A stretch of 64,000 bases of DNA, from contig CAJTZD010000008.1 in NCBI GenBank assembly GCA_910584235.1, forward strand, positions 47,553 to 111,552, given 5' to 3'. The first letter of the stretch is position 1. Every line of letters begins with the position of its first letter. A program made the translations under genes and the position numbers. Of this stretch, positions 27,165 to 36,650 are shown in pieces. The notes beneath the pieces were generated by a model that was given only the letters and a program-made list of their open reading frames with translations, was not told where the DNA came from and did not search any database. Origin of the DNA: an uncultured Acetatifactor sp. (GTDB lineage Bacteria > Bacillota > Clostridia > Lachnospirales > Lachnospiraceae).

Positions 27165-30100
27165 TTACCCATTGACGCGTATGCCAAAGGCGAAAGTGAA
27201 TTCCTCTTCCAGGAACTGATACTGCTTCTCCGGCTCCGGTCCGCAGCTGTTGGAGCCGATGCCGTCCTGTACATAGTCGATGCACAGCACCGTATGTCCG
27301 CTGGGAACGAGCTCGTAGTTATGGGCTTTTTTCGTCAGTTCCTCCTGGGTATAGCGGGAAGCGTTGAAAGAGAAAGGCTTCTCGCCCGCAACGGAAAGCT
27401 TTAAGCCATCCCTGGCAAGCTCCACATAGCTTACGTCATAATGGCTTCCGTTCTCCTGAGGACGGATATAATCCTCGAACAGGGAATCCACTGTCTCCTC
27501 AAATCTGCCGTGATATGCTGCCCGGCACTTATCCTTGTAACTCTCCACGGGCCCTAATCCGTAGTATTCCACCTGCTGCATATCCTCAGGCAGCATCATG
27601 CGGATACCGAACCTGGGCAGTCTGGGGAACGCGGAATTCTTCTTCGCTTCCAGACGCACGTCCACGCTGCCGTCCGCCCATACCTGCCAGGAAGCGCGGA
27701 TGTCCAGGATTCTCTGCATGAACACAGGGGACAGGGAGATCTGGCTCTTTATCTCCACATAAGCTTTTCCGTCTTTCTCTCCTTTTACACATTCCGTGCC
27801 GTAGGTTCTGACCACAGGACGGTCATAATGGCATTCCTCCCAGACATTGCGGATATTCCTGTCATTGTCCGTTGGCGCTCTGAAAATATTGAACTCCATG
27901 GGATGCTCCAGCAGAGTCCGATTGGCATTTACCATTCCGGAGAACAATCCGGTAAATTTGTCAAAGGTATAGGAGAATTTATCTGACACCACTGTCAGAT
28001 AATGGTCGTCCTCCTGTACCGTCAGTCCGCCGCAGGCGCTGTCTTTCTCCAGGGGCTGCCTCAAAAGCTGTCCTGCGTAAACGCACTGTCCTGCCGCAAC
28101 GGAGGCATTGGCGGCACAGTCCGTATTCACCGCATTGTCCGCACCGCCGGCTGTCTCTCCGCAAAGGCTAACCTCGTCAAATCCCAGTTCCGTTTTTGCT
28201 TTCAGTACGCCCTCGTCCTCCCGCAGGATCCATGTCACTTTTAGATAATTCCTGCCCTGCGCAGGCACAGCGGGAATCTTCAGCTTTACTTCTCCCTCTT
28301 TATGAGGCGCTATATCCAGAAGTTCTGCATCCGCAACAACGCCACAGGCCTTTTTCTCCCCATCGCAGGTAACCTCCCAGACAAGGCTGCAGTAATCCTT
28401 TAAATTCCGGAAATCCATATAGTTATGTACGGTCAGGATGCCATTAGCCCCATCGAAGCCCACTACCCTGGCGGGACGGTACACATTCCAGTGCTCTTTC
28501 AGTCCCGTATGGGGCCTGCGGTCCGGGTACACCAGCCCGTCCATGCAGAAGTTTCCGTCATGAGGGTATTCTTCATGGTCTCCCCCATAGAAATACATCG
28601 CTTTCCCCTCTATGGTCTGGCCCTTGTAGACAGCATGGTCGCACCACTCCCAAACCATACCGCCGCAGGCCTGGTCATAAGCCTGGAATACCTGGAAATA
28701 ATCCTCCAGATTCCCGGGGCCGTTGCCCATGGCATGACAGTACTCACACTGGAAATAAGGACGGCCGGGAGCATCGTAGCAGTGATCTCTGTCCTTTTCC
28801 TCTGTCTTTTCAAAGTGCTTGCGCATATCCTCCGGGGAAGCATACATCCTGCTGTAGATATCCAGGCAGGTATAATCCGTCACCCTGCCCTCCTTTACAT
28901 TATAGGCATTTTCATAATGGGTGACACGAGTGTCATCATAGGACTTTGTCCACCGCAGAGCCTCCTCAAAGGTGCAGCCGTAAGCCCCCTCATTGCCCAT
29001 AGACCAGGCAAAGACGCAGGGCCTGTTCTTGTCCCGCATCACGCATTTCTGTGTCCTGTCCACCGTGGACTTGATGAAATCAGGATTGTCGGCTATCCAC
29101 TGACAGGTATCCAGGTACTTTTGTCCATAGGCACTTCCCGCCCCATGGCTCTCATTGTCCGCCTCGTCCACCACATAGAAGCCGTATCTGTCGCAGAGCT
29201 GGTAGAACTGAGGCGCATTGGGATAATGGCTGGTGCGGATACCGTTTATATTGTGCTGCTTCATCAAGGTCATATCCTTATGCATCTGGGCCAAGCTGAT
29301 GGTGAAACCGGTGACCGGATCGCTGTCGTGGCGGTTGGTGCCGTGAATCTTGATATTCTGGCCGTTAAAATACAGCACGCCGTCCTTGACGGATACTTCC
29401 CGCAGGCCCAGCTGTTCCGCTATAATCTCTCCACTTGTCTCCAGTACTAAGGTATACAGATAGGGCATCTCTGCGCTCCACAGCCTGATATCCTGTAGGG
29501 ATAAGGATATATGGTCTGTCCCCTCTGTGCTGGCCAGTACTTTTCCCTGTGCATCCTCTATGCAGGCTTTCACGGGAATCTTTTGGTCCAGATAAGTGAG
29601 GTCTATTTCCACCTGAGCCGTTTTTTCCTCCCTGTTCAGGCAGGTCTTTACAAAATAGTCATACACGCACTGTTCGGGACGGCTTAGAAGATATACGTCC
29701 CTGAAAATTCCGCTCATGCGGAATTTGTCCTGATCCTCCAGGTAGCTGCCGTCGCACCACTTCAGCACCAGCACTGCCAGGAGATTCTCCCCCTCTCTCA
29801 GGAAAGGAGTCATATCAAATTCGGAGGTGGAATGGGATACCTGGCTGTAGCCCACATACTGTCCGTTCATCCACACATAGAAGCAGGAATCCACACCCTC
29901 GAAGTTCAGGTAAGTCTTCGGCGCCGCCTCATCCTTTTTCCAGGTAAAATGACAGCGGTAAGTGCCGCAGGGATTTTCATGGGGCACATAGGGGGGATCC
30001 AGCGGGAAAGGATAGTTTATATTTGTATACTGATGCCTGTCATACCCATGCATCTGCCATACAGAGGGCACGGGAATCGTCTTCCAGCCCTGGCCTGTGC

Positions 30101-30314
30101 CGTTCTCCTCCAGGTAGAACTCCTCTTTCAGATCATACACACTGTCATAATAACGGAAATCCCACTCCCCGTTCAGCAGAGTGAAACGCTCCGACTCCTC
30201 TCTGTGCTCCACCAGATCCCTGTGTCTGCAGACGGCAGGGATGTAGTATGCCCTGTCGGGCATGGTGTTCTCATGGAGTACCTCCAGATTTTCAAAATGC
30301 TTGGGCACTATCAT
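27165..30314 (-). CDS. lacZ: Beta-galactosidase, GH2 (LacZ type)
   Basis: A 1049-residue enzyme of full LacZ length. The acid/base Glu is in WSMGNEGAYG near residue 440 and the nucleophile Glu in FQCEYCHAMGNGPG near 523. The N-terminal sugar-binding domain and the C-terminal small beta-galactosidase chain domain (EYYGLGPVESYKDK) are both present. No signal peptide is seen, so it is intracellular. A promoter lies about 185 bases upstream, leaving a long leader with unusual inverted repeats. It probably forms a glycan-use unit with the GH130 gene. Confidence 0.95.
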   Translation of the reverse strand: MIVPKHFENLEVLHENTMPDRAYYIPAVCRHRDLVEHREESERFTLLNGEWDFRYYDSVYDLKEEFYLEENGTGQGWKTIPVPSVWQMHGYDRHQYTNINYPFPLDPPYVPHENPCGTYRCHFTWKKDEAAPKTYLNFEGVDSCFYVWMNGQYVGYSQVSHSTSEFDMTPFLREGENLLAVLVLKWCDGSYLEDQDKFRMSGIFRDVYLLSRPEQCVYDYFVKTCLNREEKTAQVEIDLTYLDQKIPVKACIEDAQGKVLASTEGTDHISLSLQDIRLWSAEMPYLYTLVLETSGEIIAEQLGLREVSVKDGVLYFNGQNIKIHGTNRHDSDPVTGFTISLAQMHKDMTLMKQHNINGIRTSHYPNAPQFYQLCDRYGFYVVDEADNESHGAGSAYGQKYLDTCQWIADNPDFIKSTVDRTQKCVMRDKNRPCVFAWSMGNEGAYGCTFEEALRWTKSYDDTRVTHYENAYNVKEGRVTDYTCLDIYSRMYASPEDMRKHFEKTEEKDRDHCYDAPGRPYFQCEYCHAMGNGPGNLEDYFQVFQAYDQACGGMVWEWCDHAVYKGQTIEGKAMYFYGGDHEEYPHDGNFCMDGLVYPDRRPHTGLKEHWNVYRPARVVGFDGANGILTVHNYMDFRNLKDYCSLVWEVTCDGEKKACGVVADAELLDIAPHKEGEVKLKIPAVPAQGRNYLKVTWILREDEGVLKAKTELGFDEVSLCGETAGGADNAVNTDCAANASVAAGQCVYAGQLLRQPLEKDSACGGLTVQEDDHYLTVVSDKFSYTFDKFTGLFSGMVNANRTLLEHPMEFNIFRAPTDNDRNIRNVWEECHYDRPVVRTYGTECVKGEKDGKAYVEIKSQISLSPVFMQRILDIRASWQVWADGSVDVRLEAKKNSAFPRLPRFGIRMMLPEDMQQVEYYGLGPVESYKDKCRAAYHGRFEETVDSLFEDYIRPQENGSHYDVSYVELARDGLKLSVAGEKPFSFNASRYTQEELTKKAHNYELVPSGHTVLCIDYVQDGIGSNSCGPEPEKQYQFLEEEFTFAFGIRVNG

Positions 30315-30353
30315 ACCTTTTTACCCATCCTTTCTTCCTTTTCTTGCACATAT

Positions 30354-30425
30354 ACTCACGAGGGTTGAAATTTGTCACCGATTCATAATGCTTACCGCTC
30401 GTGAGTCGGGTGCTTTGACAAATTT
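30354..30425 (-). promoter_or_regulatory. Interleaved perfect inverted repeats in the lacZ leader
   Basis: ACTCACGAG (30354-30362) is complementary to CTCGTGAGT (30398-30406), and AAATTTGTCA (30368-30377) to TGACAAATTT (30416-30425). The arms interleave (1-2-1'-2'), so in RNA they could form an H-type pseudoknot with a 9-bp and a 10-bp stem, or two exclusive hairpins. In DNA they could be two operator palindromes. The site starts 40 bases from the lacZ start codon. Confidence 0.6.
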
Positions 30426-30498
30426 TGTGACCGTCAGTATAAGCTGTGGAAATTTTCCCAGGTCTACACGCTATCTTTCTTCCGATAGCCATACCCTC

Positions 30499-30527
30499 AT
30501 TATATAGGTACAGGAAGAAATAGGCAA
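30499..30527 (-). promoter_or_regulatory. lacZ: Predicted sigma-A promoter of lacZ
   Basis: On the minus strand TTGCCT (30527-30522) and TATAAT (30504-30499) are 17 bases apart. The -10 is perfect and the -35 partial. Transcription would start near 30490 and give a leader of roughly 175 bases containing the interleaved repeats. Confidence 0.6.
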
Positions 30528-30612
30528 CTGGTTTTATTTTTTTATGAGAACTTTTTATCCTGGCCGGGCAAGGGTGTTTTCTCCCTGCCTGCCGTGTTGG
30601 GTACCCGTATGC

Positions 30613-30645
30613 ATAAAAAGACGGACACCCTCAGATGTCCGCCAA
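30613..30645 (-). terminator. Terminator after lysK
   Basis: In the minus direction GGCGGACA and TGTCCG form a stem with an 8-base loop, followed by TCTTTTTA. It lies about 70 bases after the lysK stop. Confidence 0.65.
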
Positions 30646-30712
30646 ACATTATGCTTACCGTCTATGTTTTTCCACATAGCCGAAAAATATATTGACAATG
30701 AAAGCAGGCAAA

Positions 30713-32725
30713 TCAGCAGATTCTCGTCCCCTCCGGCACGATATCGTCCACGATCACCACCTGGCAGCCGCAGGCATTGTTGGTTCCGGCAAGCAGCATC
30801 CCCTCGCTCTTGACGCCCACAAACCGGGTAGGCTGTAAATTAGCCACCACGATAATCTTGCGGCCGATCAACTGCTCTGGCTTATAATACTGCTTGATGC
30901 TGGATACGATGACCCGCTCTTTCAGCCCATCAAACAGGGTCAGCTTATAGCAGCTGTGGGACTTCCTGATTTCCGCGCATTTCAGCACCTTACACACCCG
31001 CAGATCAATCTTCCGAAATTCCTCGATGTCGATCTCATCCGCTATGGGCTGCACTTCATCCGGTTCGCCGTACTCTACCTTGGGCTCCTCTTCCACGGCC
31101 TCCTCCTTGGGAGCGGTCAGGGCCTCTTTCTCCTCCTCTGTCATAGGCGCGGAGAAATCCAGCAGGGACAGGAACTTGTCTTTCTCAATGGCATACAGGA
31201 ACAGATACAGCCTGGGCCCCTTTTCCTTGTTTAACAATAGGCGGTATACATCCTTGAAAAATATGCCCTGGAGAGCTTTTAAGTTCTCCGCCTCATAGCC
31301 GTATATCCGCTTGGGAATCTCATAGAGCTCCTTATTCAGCTCGTCCAAGGTGTATTCATTACCGGAAAGGTACTGGTGCAGCATCTTTACCGCATCCCTC
31401 TCCTTTTCATCCATTCCCTCGTACACGGGCCAGTTTCTCACCGGGCAGAGTTTATTCACATTTTCCGGAGAACAGTTCTCCAGCCAATACTTCGCAAGAC
31501 CAAGACGCTCCTTAAAATCCTCGTATTTATAAGGCGTCCCGATCTTCTCAAACACGGTCTCCAGCATGTCCACGTTAAAGTCCACAATGGAACCAAGCTG
31601 CACCAGATGGGACATGGGCACTGTCTTGATCTTCTCATCGAACATCAGACAACTGTGCATGATATCCTGTATATAATCATCCGCTGTGCCGTCTAAAAAG
31701 CTATTGTACTGCTTATCAAACTCAAAATACTGCCGCAGGATCCCATCGTCAAAGCAAAAATCAAAAGCTTTGTTGGGCTCTGATTTCGCGTAAAGCCACA
31801 GGATGACCTCCGGCTGGTAAATGTTCAGCAAAGTGCCGGGCGTGAGATTCAGGCCGGTAGAGCCGGACATCTTCCCCGTGGTGCCCTTGATGCCTATGAA
31901 CTCATAGCCCTGGAACAGGGGCGCTTCGTAATTGAAGATCTTCTTGGCGATGACCTTGCTGGTGTCATAGCTGCCGCCGGGGCTGGCATGATCCTTTCCG
32001 CCGGGCTCAAAGTCCACCTGCTCGTATTTCCAGCGCATGGGCCAGTCGATCTTCCAGGCCAGCTTGCAGTTGAAGTCCTTTGTAAAGTCATGCTCCCCCT
32101 CATGGCCGCAGGCACAGACATATTTTGCTTTCGTGCAATCCTCGGAAAGCTCCAAGATCTTCGTGGTGTCTCTGCCGCACTCCGGGCAGTAGATTGACAC
32201 CGGATAGTAAGCCTCCCTCTCGCCCTCTTTCGCATCCTGGGTCCGGAAGCTGTCAAGGATATCGAAAATCTCGCCCCTCTTCTGAAGCGCCTCAATGACA
32301 TAATCCTTGTACTTGCCGCTCTTGTTCATCTGGGCCTGGTATCGGTAGTCCATCTTGATGCCGAACTTCTTGATGGCAGCCTCGAATTCTTTCTCAAAGT
32401 ATTCCGCGTATGTCTTCTCTTCCGTATCAAAAGGATTCGGAACGTCCGCATAGGATGCCCCGATATATTTCTCCATGTCGTCTCTGACTTTCGCCACATT
32501 GACAGGAATCTTCCTGACTCTGTCATACTCGTCCCAGGAGAAGAGAAGCTTTGCTTTCTTTCCCTTTCTCTCCAAAGCTTTTACCACGAAAAGGCTGGTG
32601 GCGATATCCCTGAAATTGCCGATGTGGATGGAGCCGGAGGGGCTGATGCCCGCGGCGCACACATATTCTTCCTTGTCCGGATTCCTGCTTATGATTTTAT
32701 CCGCTATTTTATCTGACCAATGCAT
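30713..32725 (-). CDS. lysK: Class I lysyl-tRNA synthetase fused to an EMAPII-type tRNA-binding domain
   Basis: About 670 residues. The N-terminal part is a class I Rossmann synthetase: SGSIHIGNFRD (HIGH motif) near residue 28 and KMSGSTG (KMSKS equivalent) near 287, the pattern of archaeal-type LysRS-I. A CPECG/CACGH zinc-type insertion lies near 175-200. An acidic linker of about 30 residues leads to an EMAPII/Trbp111-type OB domain from about 570 (EFRKIDLRVCKVLKC, QLIGRKIIVVANLQP), usually seen at the MetRS C-terminus. The ATG at 32725 has AAAGGAG 10 bases upstream; the TTG further up precedes that site. MetRS is excluded by the class I LysRS core sequence. Confidence 0.85.
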   Translation of the reverse strand: MHWSDKIADKIISRNPDKEEYVCAAGISPSGSIHIGNFRDIATSLFVVKALERKGKKAKLLFSWDEYDRVRKIPVNVAKVRDDMEKYIGASYADVPNPFDTEEKTYAEYFEKEFEAAIKKFGIKMDYRYQAQMNKSGKYKDYVIEALQKRGEIFDILDSFRTQDAKEGEREAYYPVSIYCPECGRDTTKILELSEDCTKAKYVCACGHEGEHDFTKDFNCKLAWKIDWPMRWKYEQVDFEPGGKDHASPGGSYDTSKVIAKKIFNYEAPLFQGYEFIGIKGTTGKMSGSTGLNLTPGTLLNIYQPEVILWLYAKSEPNKAFDFCFDDGILRQYFEFDKQYNSFLDGTADDYIQDIMHSCLMFDEKIKTVPMSHLVQLGSIVDFNVDMLETVFEKIGTPYKYEDFKERLGLAKYWLENCSPENVNKLCPVRNWPVYEGMDEKERDAVKMLHQYLSGNEYTLDELNKELYEIPKRIYGYEAENLKALQGIFFKDVYRLLLNKEKGPRLYLFLYAIEKDKFLSLLDFSAPMTEEEKEALTAPKEEAVEEEPKVEYGEPDEVQPIADEIDIEEFRKIDLRVCKVLKCAEIRKSHSCYKLTLFDGLKERVIVSSIKQYYKPEQLIGRKIIVVANLQPTRFVGVKSEGMLLAGTNNACGCQVVIVDDIVPEGTRIC

Positions 32726-32847
32726 ATCCTGTTTGCTCCTTTGCAATTATGGTGGTAATTATACAATATACCACATATAAAGTCAAATGGTTCATGTTGT
32801 CTGATCATTCATGCTTTTTCCATAGGAAACTTCACGGCGGCATATAA

Positions 32848-32875
32848 ACGGGGCAGGGAATATCCCCTGCCCCGT
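32848..32875 (-). terminator. Hairpin after the S1-domain gene
   Basis: ACGGGGCAGGG (32848-32858) pairs with CCCTGCCCCGT (32865-32875), a perfect 11-bp stem. On the minus strand it is followed by TTTATATG, a modest T-run. Confidence 0.65.
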
Positions 32876-32911
32876 CGTTTCTTTACTGCGCTATATCTTT
32901 TTAAATATCAT

Positions 32912-33958
32912 TTACAGCTTAATGCCCTTAAGCAGATCCCCAAGAGAAGTGCCGATGGATTCCCTGGAGCTGTACTTGGCCGCCGTCTTTTCGTCCACCG
33001 CGTCCGTGGCTTCAGCCGTCTCTGCCACTGCTTTCATGCTGAGACTGATCTTGTTGTCCTTGGTATTGAGCACCTTGACCTTGACCGTATCTCCTACATT
33101 CAATACTTCAGAGGGCGTCTTAATCCGCTTCTGGCTGATCTGGGATACATGCACCAGCCCGCTTAAGCCATCGCCCAGATCCACGAAAGCGCCGTAAGGC
33201 ATGATGCTCTCCACTTTTCCCTCCATCACAGTGCCGGGCACTACCATGGCGATTCTGTGGTTCAAAGCTTCCGCTTCTTTCTCTTTCAATACTTCCCTGG
33301 CGGAGAGAACCAGTTTCTTCTTCCCTTTTTCCACCGTGATCACATGAACCTCAAGCTCCTTGCCCACGAATGTATTCAGATCCTCCACATAGCTTAAGGA
33401 AAGATGGGAAGCAGGAATGAATCCCCTGATACCTTCCAAAAATGCCACAACGCCTTTGTTTACAGTCTCTGCCACTTTTACGTTGACTACAGTTTTCTCT
33501 TCCAGGTACTTCTGTACCTTGTCCCATCCCAGCACGTCGGCTGCCTCCACCCTGGAGAGCTGGATATTGCCTGCGCCGTCGTCTCTCTTTACCACAGTGG
33601 CTTCGATGACATCTCCCACATGGACATCCGCCATAATGGAGAAAGAGGGATCCTTGCTCATGTCTTCTGCTTTGATGACGCCGGATGCATAGTAATTCAG
33701 ATCCAGCGTAACGCCTTCTTCATTTACATCGATCACGGAACCGGATATAATATCTCCCTCCCTGATGGTGCGGAAAGACGCCTCCAGCTCCTTGCTGTAG
33801 TCTTCCATGGTCTCTTTTGTGCCGATTTCCTCTGTCTCTTTTTCCTTGTCCGTCTCTGACACAACCTCAGCCTTTTCCACTGCCGCAGCCTCAGTCTTAT
33901 CCTCCGCCGTTTCCTGCGCCACTGCAGCTTCAGCAGTTTCCCTGTTCATTTCTTCCAT
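32912..33958 (-). CDS. S1 RNA-binding domain protein (short ribosomal S1-like)
   Basis: A 348-residue protein with three S1 domains: one near 65-140 (IREGDIISGSVIDVNEEGV), one near 150-225, and one near 240-315 with the canonical GKVESIMPYGAFVDLGDGLSG and HVSQIS. The first about 55 residues are a low-complexity acidic extension rich in Glu and Ala. It would bind mRNA on or near the ribosome. It has its own ribosome-binding site (GGAGGG) and is separated from gyrA by a hairpin. Clostridial S1-like proteins of this size are known, so no special function is claimed. Confidence 0.85.
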   Translation of the reverse strand: MEEMNRETAEAAVAQETAEDKTEAAAVEKAEVVSETDKEKETEEIGTKETMEDYSKELEASFRTIREGDIISGSVIDVNEEGVTLDLNYYASGVIKAEDMSKDPSFSIMADVHVGDVIEATVVKRDDGAGNIQLSRVEAADVLGWDKVQKYLEEKTVVNVKVAETVNKGVVAFLEGIRGFIPASHLSLSYVEDLNTFVGKELEVHVITVEKGKKKLVLSAREVLKEKEAEALNHRIAMVVPGTVMEGKVESIMPYGAFVDLGDGLSGLVHVSQISQKRIKTPSEVLNVGDTVKVKVLNTKDNKISLSMKAVAETAEATDAVDEKTAAKYSSRESIGTSLGDLLKGIKL

Positions 33959-33986
33959 GTCAAAATACCCTCCTTATTTTCTCCCG

Positions 33987-34020
33987 CAAGCCGTCCCCGA
34001 CTTTGGTCAGGGACGGCTTG
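33987..34020. terminator. Hairpin between gyrA and the S1 gene
   Basis: CAAGCCGTCCC (33987-33997) pairs perfectly with GGGACGGCTTG (34010-34020). It follows gyrA on the minus strand, but the T-rich side is on the plus side, so it may be a weak or processing hairpin for gyrA. Confidence 0.5.
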
Positions 34021-34080
34021 TATTTTACTTTCGATTTTACCACTATTTTCTGATAAATTCCACTGTTTCAAGCAGTTTTT

Positions 34081-36609
34081 TCATTGATTTTCCGGGATTT
34101 GTGCTTCCGGTTTGTCCTCTGCCTCCTCTGTGCCGGATTCTCCATCGGTAACCTTTTCCCGAACCTTGGCGATCTTTGCTATTTTTACGCCCTCCTCCAG
34201 GTCCATGAGCTTCACGCCGGAAGTGATCCTGCCCAGAGTGGAGATATCCTGCACCCGAAGCTGTATGATGATTCCCTCTGTGGTGATCATCATGATCTCA
34301 TTCTCGTCCACCACGGCCTTTACGCCCACCACATTGCCTGTCTTCTCTGTGATTTTATAGCATTTCACACCTTTGCCGCCCCGGTTCTGTACCGTGAATT
34401 CATCCAGGAAAGTGCGCTTTCCCATGCCGTTTTCAGAGGCGATCAGCAGGGAATCCCCCTGACTTTGAAGCTGCATGCCTACAACTTCGTCGCCGTCTGA
34501 CAGATTCATACCGATGACACCCATGGAGCTTCTTCCCGTGCCCCGCAGATCCGTCTCCCGGAAACGGATACACATACCCAGCTTTGTCACCAGGAAAATC
34601 TCGCTGTCCTTATCCGTACTCTTTACCTCGATCAGCTCGTCATCCTCTTTTAAAATGATTGCCGTCAGGCCCTTTTTGCGGATATTGGAAAATTCCATCA
34701 AAGAGGTTTTCTTTACGATACCCTTTCTGGTCACCATGAACAGATTTTTCTCGCTTTCATATTCCTCAATGGGAATCATAGCGGTAATCTTTTCCTCCGC
34801 CGCCAGCTGTAAGAGATTTACAATGGCAGTGCCTCTGGCAGTTCTTCCGGCCTCCGGTATTTCATATGCCTTTAAGCGGTAAACCCGTCCTAAGCTGGTA
34901 AAGAAATGCAGATAATGATGGGTGGTGGTCATCAGCATATCTTCAATATAGTCGTCGTCAATGGTCTGCATGCCCTTGATACCCTTGCCGCCCCTGTTCT
35001 GGGATTTGAAGTTATCCACTGTCATACGCTTGATGTAGCCTAAATTTGTCAGGGCAATGACGGTATTCTCCTTGGGAACCAGATCCTCCATGGAAAAGTC
35101 CGTCTCGTCATAGCCGATCTTGCTGCGTCTGTCGTCGCCGTATTTATCGGAAATCTCCATGATTTCTTTCTTGATAACGCCTAACAGCAGCTTTTCGTCC
35201 GCCAGGATACGCTTCAATTCCTGAATGCGTATCTGCAGCTCGTTATGTTCATTCTCCAGCTTCTCACGCTCCAGACCTGTCAGAGCCCGCAGACGCATGT
35301 CCACAATGGCCTGGGCCTGTATATCGGTAAGCTCAAAGCGCTCCATGAGCCTTTCTTTGGCAATCTGGGTATTCTGACTGCTGCGGATAATGGATATCAC
35401 TTCGTCTATGAAATCCAGGGCTTTCAAGAGTCCCTGTAAAATATGGTCTCTCTCCTCAGCCTTGTTCAGATCATATTTCGTTCTTCTGGTGACTACATCC
35501 TCCTGGTGCTTGAGATAATAGGTGAGCATATCCAGAATATTCATGATCTTCGGCTGCTGGTCTACCAAAGCCAGCATAATGACGCCGAATGTATCCTGGA
35601 GCTGGGTATGCTTGTACAGCTGATTCAGGATCACATTGGCATTGGCGTCCTTGCGCAGTTCAATAACCACCCTGACGCCCTCTCTGTTGGACTCGTCCCG
35701 GATATCCGTGATACCGTCTATTTTCTTTAATTTCACCAATTCCGCGATCTTAATGATCAGATTTGCCTTGTTTACCATATAGGGCAGCTCCGTGGCAATG
35801 ATCTGACTCTTGCCGTTGGCCAAAGTCTCTATGTTGGTCACGGCCCGGACGATGATCTTGCCCCTGCCTGTCCTGTAGGCCTCATTACAGCCCCTTGTGC
35901 CCAGGATCATGCCCCCTGTAGGGAAGTCGGGAGCTTTTATGATGGGCAGTATCTCCTCGATAGAGGTGTCTCTGTTCTCCTCTGTCTTATTGTCTATGAT
36001 CTTTACAATGGCGCTTACCACCTCCCGGAGATTGTGAGGCGGTATGTTGGTGGCCATACCCACTGCGATACCTGTGGTACCGTTTACCAGCAGATTCGGA
36101 TACCGGCTGGGAAGCACGGAGGGTTCCTTTTCCGTATCGTCGAAGTTAGGGTCGAAATCCACCGTATCCTTGTTGATATCCGCCAGAAGTTCCATGGAAA
36201 TCTTAGAAAGCCTGGCTTCTGTATAACGCATGGCCGCGGCGCCGTCTCCGTCCATGGAACCGAAATTCCCGTGACCGTCCACAAGAGGATATCTGGTGGA
36301 CCATTCCTGGGCCATGTTCACCAACGCCCCGTAGATAGAACTGTCTCCGTGGGGATGGTACTTACCCATGGTGTCGCCTACGATACGGGCGCTTTTCCTG
36401 TGAGGCTTGTCGGGACCATTGTTCAGCTCGATCATGGAATAGAGTACACGGCGCTGAACCGGTTTGAGTCCGTCCCTCACATCCGGCAGCGCCCTGGAGG
36501 CTATGACGCTCATGGCATAGTCAATATAAAAGGCCTCCATCCTCTCCTTTAAATCCACTTCATGAATTTTATCTGTCTCCGGAACATTGTCAAAAATATC
36601 GTCTTTCAT
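34081..36609 (-). CDS. gyrA: DNA gyrase subunit A
   Basis: An 842-residue type II topoisomerase subunit that cuts and reseals DNA during negative supercoiling. Seen are the start region FYIDYAMSVIASRALPDVRDGLKP, the active-site tyrosine in AAMRYTEARL near residue 120, and a C-terminal beta-pinwheel with the GyrA box QNRGGKGIKG near 535, which separates gyrase from ParC. A second QNRGGKG lies near 755. The acidic tail is usual. It follows gyrB by about 40 bases. Confidence 0.97.
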   Translation of the reverse strand: MKDDIFDNVPETDKIHEVDLKERMEAFYIDYAMSVIASRALPDVRDGLKPVQRRVLYSMIELNNGPDKPHRKSARIVGDTMGKYHPHGDSSIYGALVNMAQEWSTRYPLVDGHGNFGSMDGDGAAAMRYTEARLSKISMELLADINKDTVDFDPNFDDTEKEPSVLPSRYPNLLVNGTTGIAVGMATNIPPHNLREVVSAIVKIIDNKTEENRDTSIEEILPIIKAPDFPTGGMILGTRGCNEAYRTGRGKIIVRAVTNIETLANGKSQIIATELPYMVNKANLIIKIAELVKLKKIDGITDIRDESNREGVRVVIELRKDANANVILNQLYKHTQLQDTFGVIMLALVDQQPKIMNILDMLTYYLKHQEDVVTRRTKYDLNKAEERDHILQGLLKALDFIDEVISIIRSSQNTQIAKERLMERFELTDIQAQAIVDMRLRALTGLEREKLENEHNELQIRIQELKRILADEKLLLGVIKKEIMEISDKYGDDRRSKIGYDETDFSMEDLVPKENTVIALTNLGYIKRMTVDNFKSQNRGGKGIKGMQTIDDDYIEDMLMTTTHHYLHFFTSLGRVYRLKAYEIPEAGRTARGTAIVNLLQLAAEEKITAMIPIEEYESEKNLFMVTRKGIVKKTSLMEFSNIRKKGLTAIILKEDDELIEVKSTDKDSEIFLVTKLGMCIRFRETDLRGTGRSSMGVIGMNLSDGDEVVGMQLQSQGDSLLIASENGMGKRTFLDEFTVQNRGGKGVKCYKITEKTGNVVGVKAVVDENEIMMITTEGIIIQLRVQDISTLGRITSGVKLMDLEEGVKIAKIAKVREKVTDGESGTEEAEDKPEAQIPENQ

Positions 36610-36650
36610 AAATTACACCCCTAGCGCGCTCTCTTCCTCAAATTATACTG

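Noticed and set aside
30713..32725. Methionyl-tRNA synthetase
   Set aside because: Only the C-terminal OB domain is MetRS-like; the catalytic core has class I LysRS motifs and zinc-type insertion.
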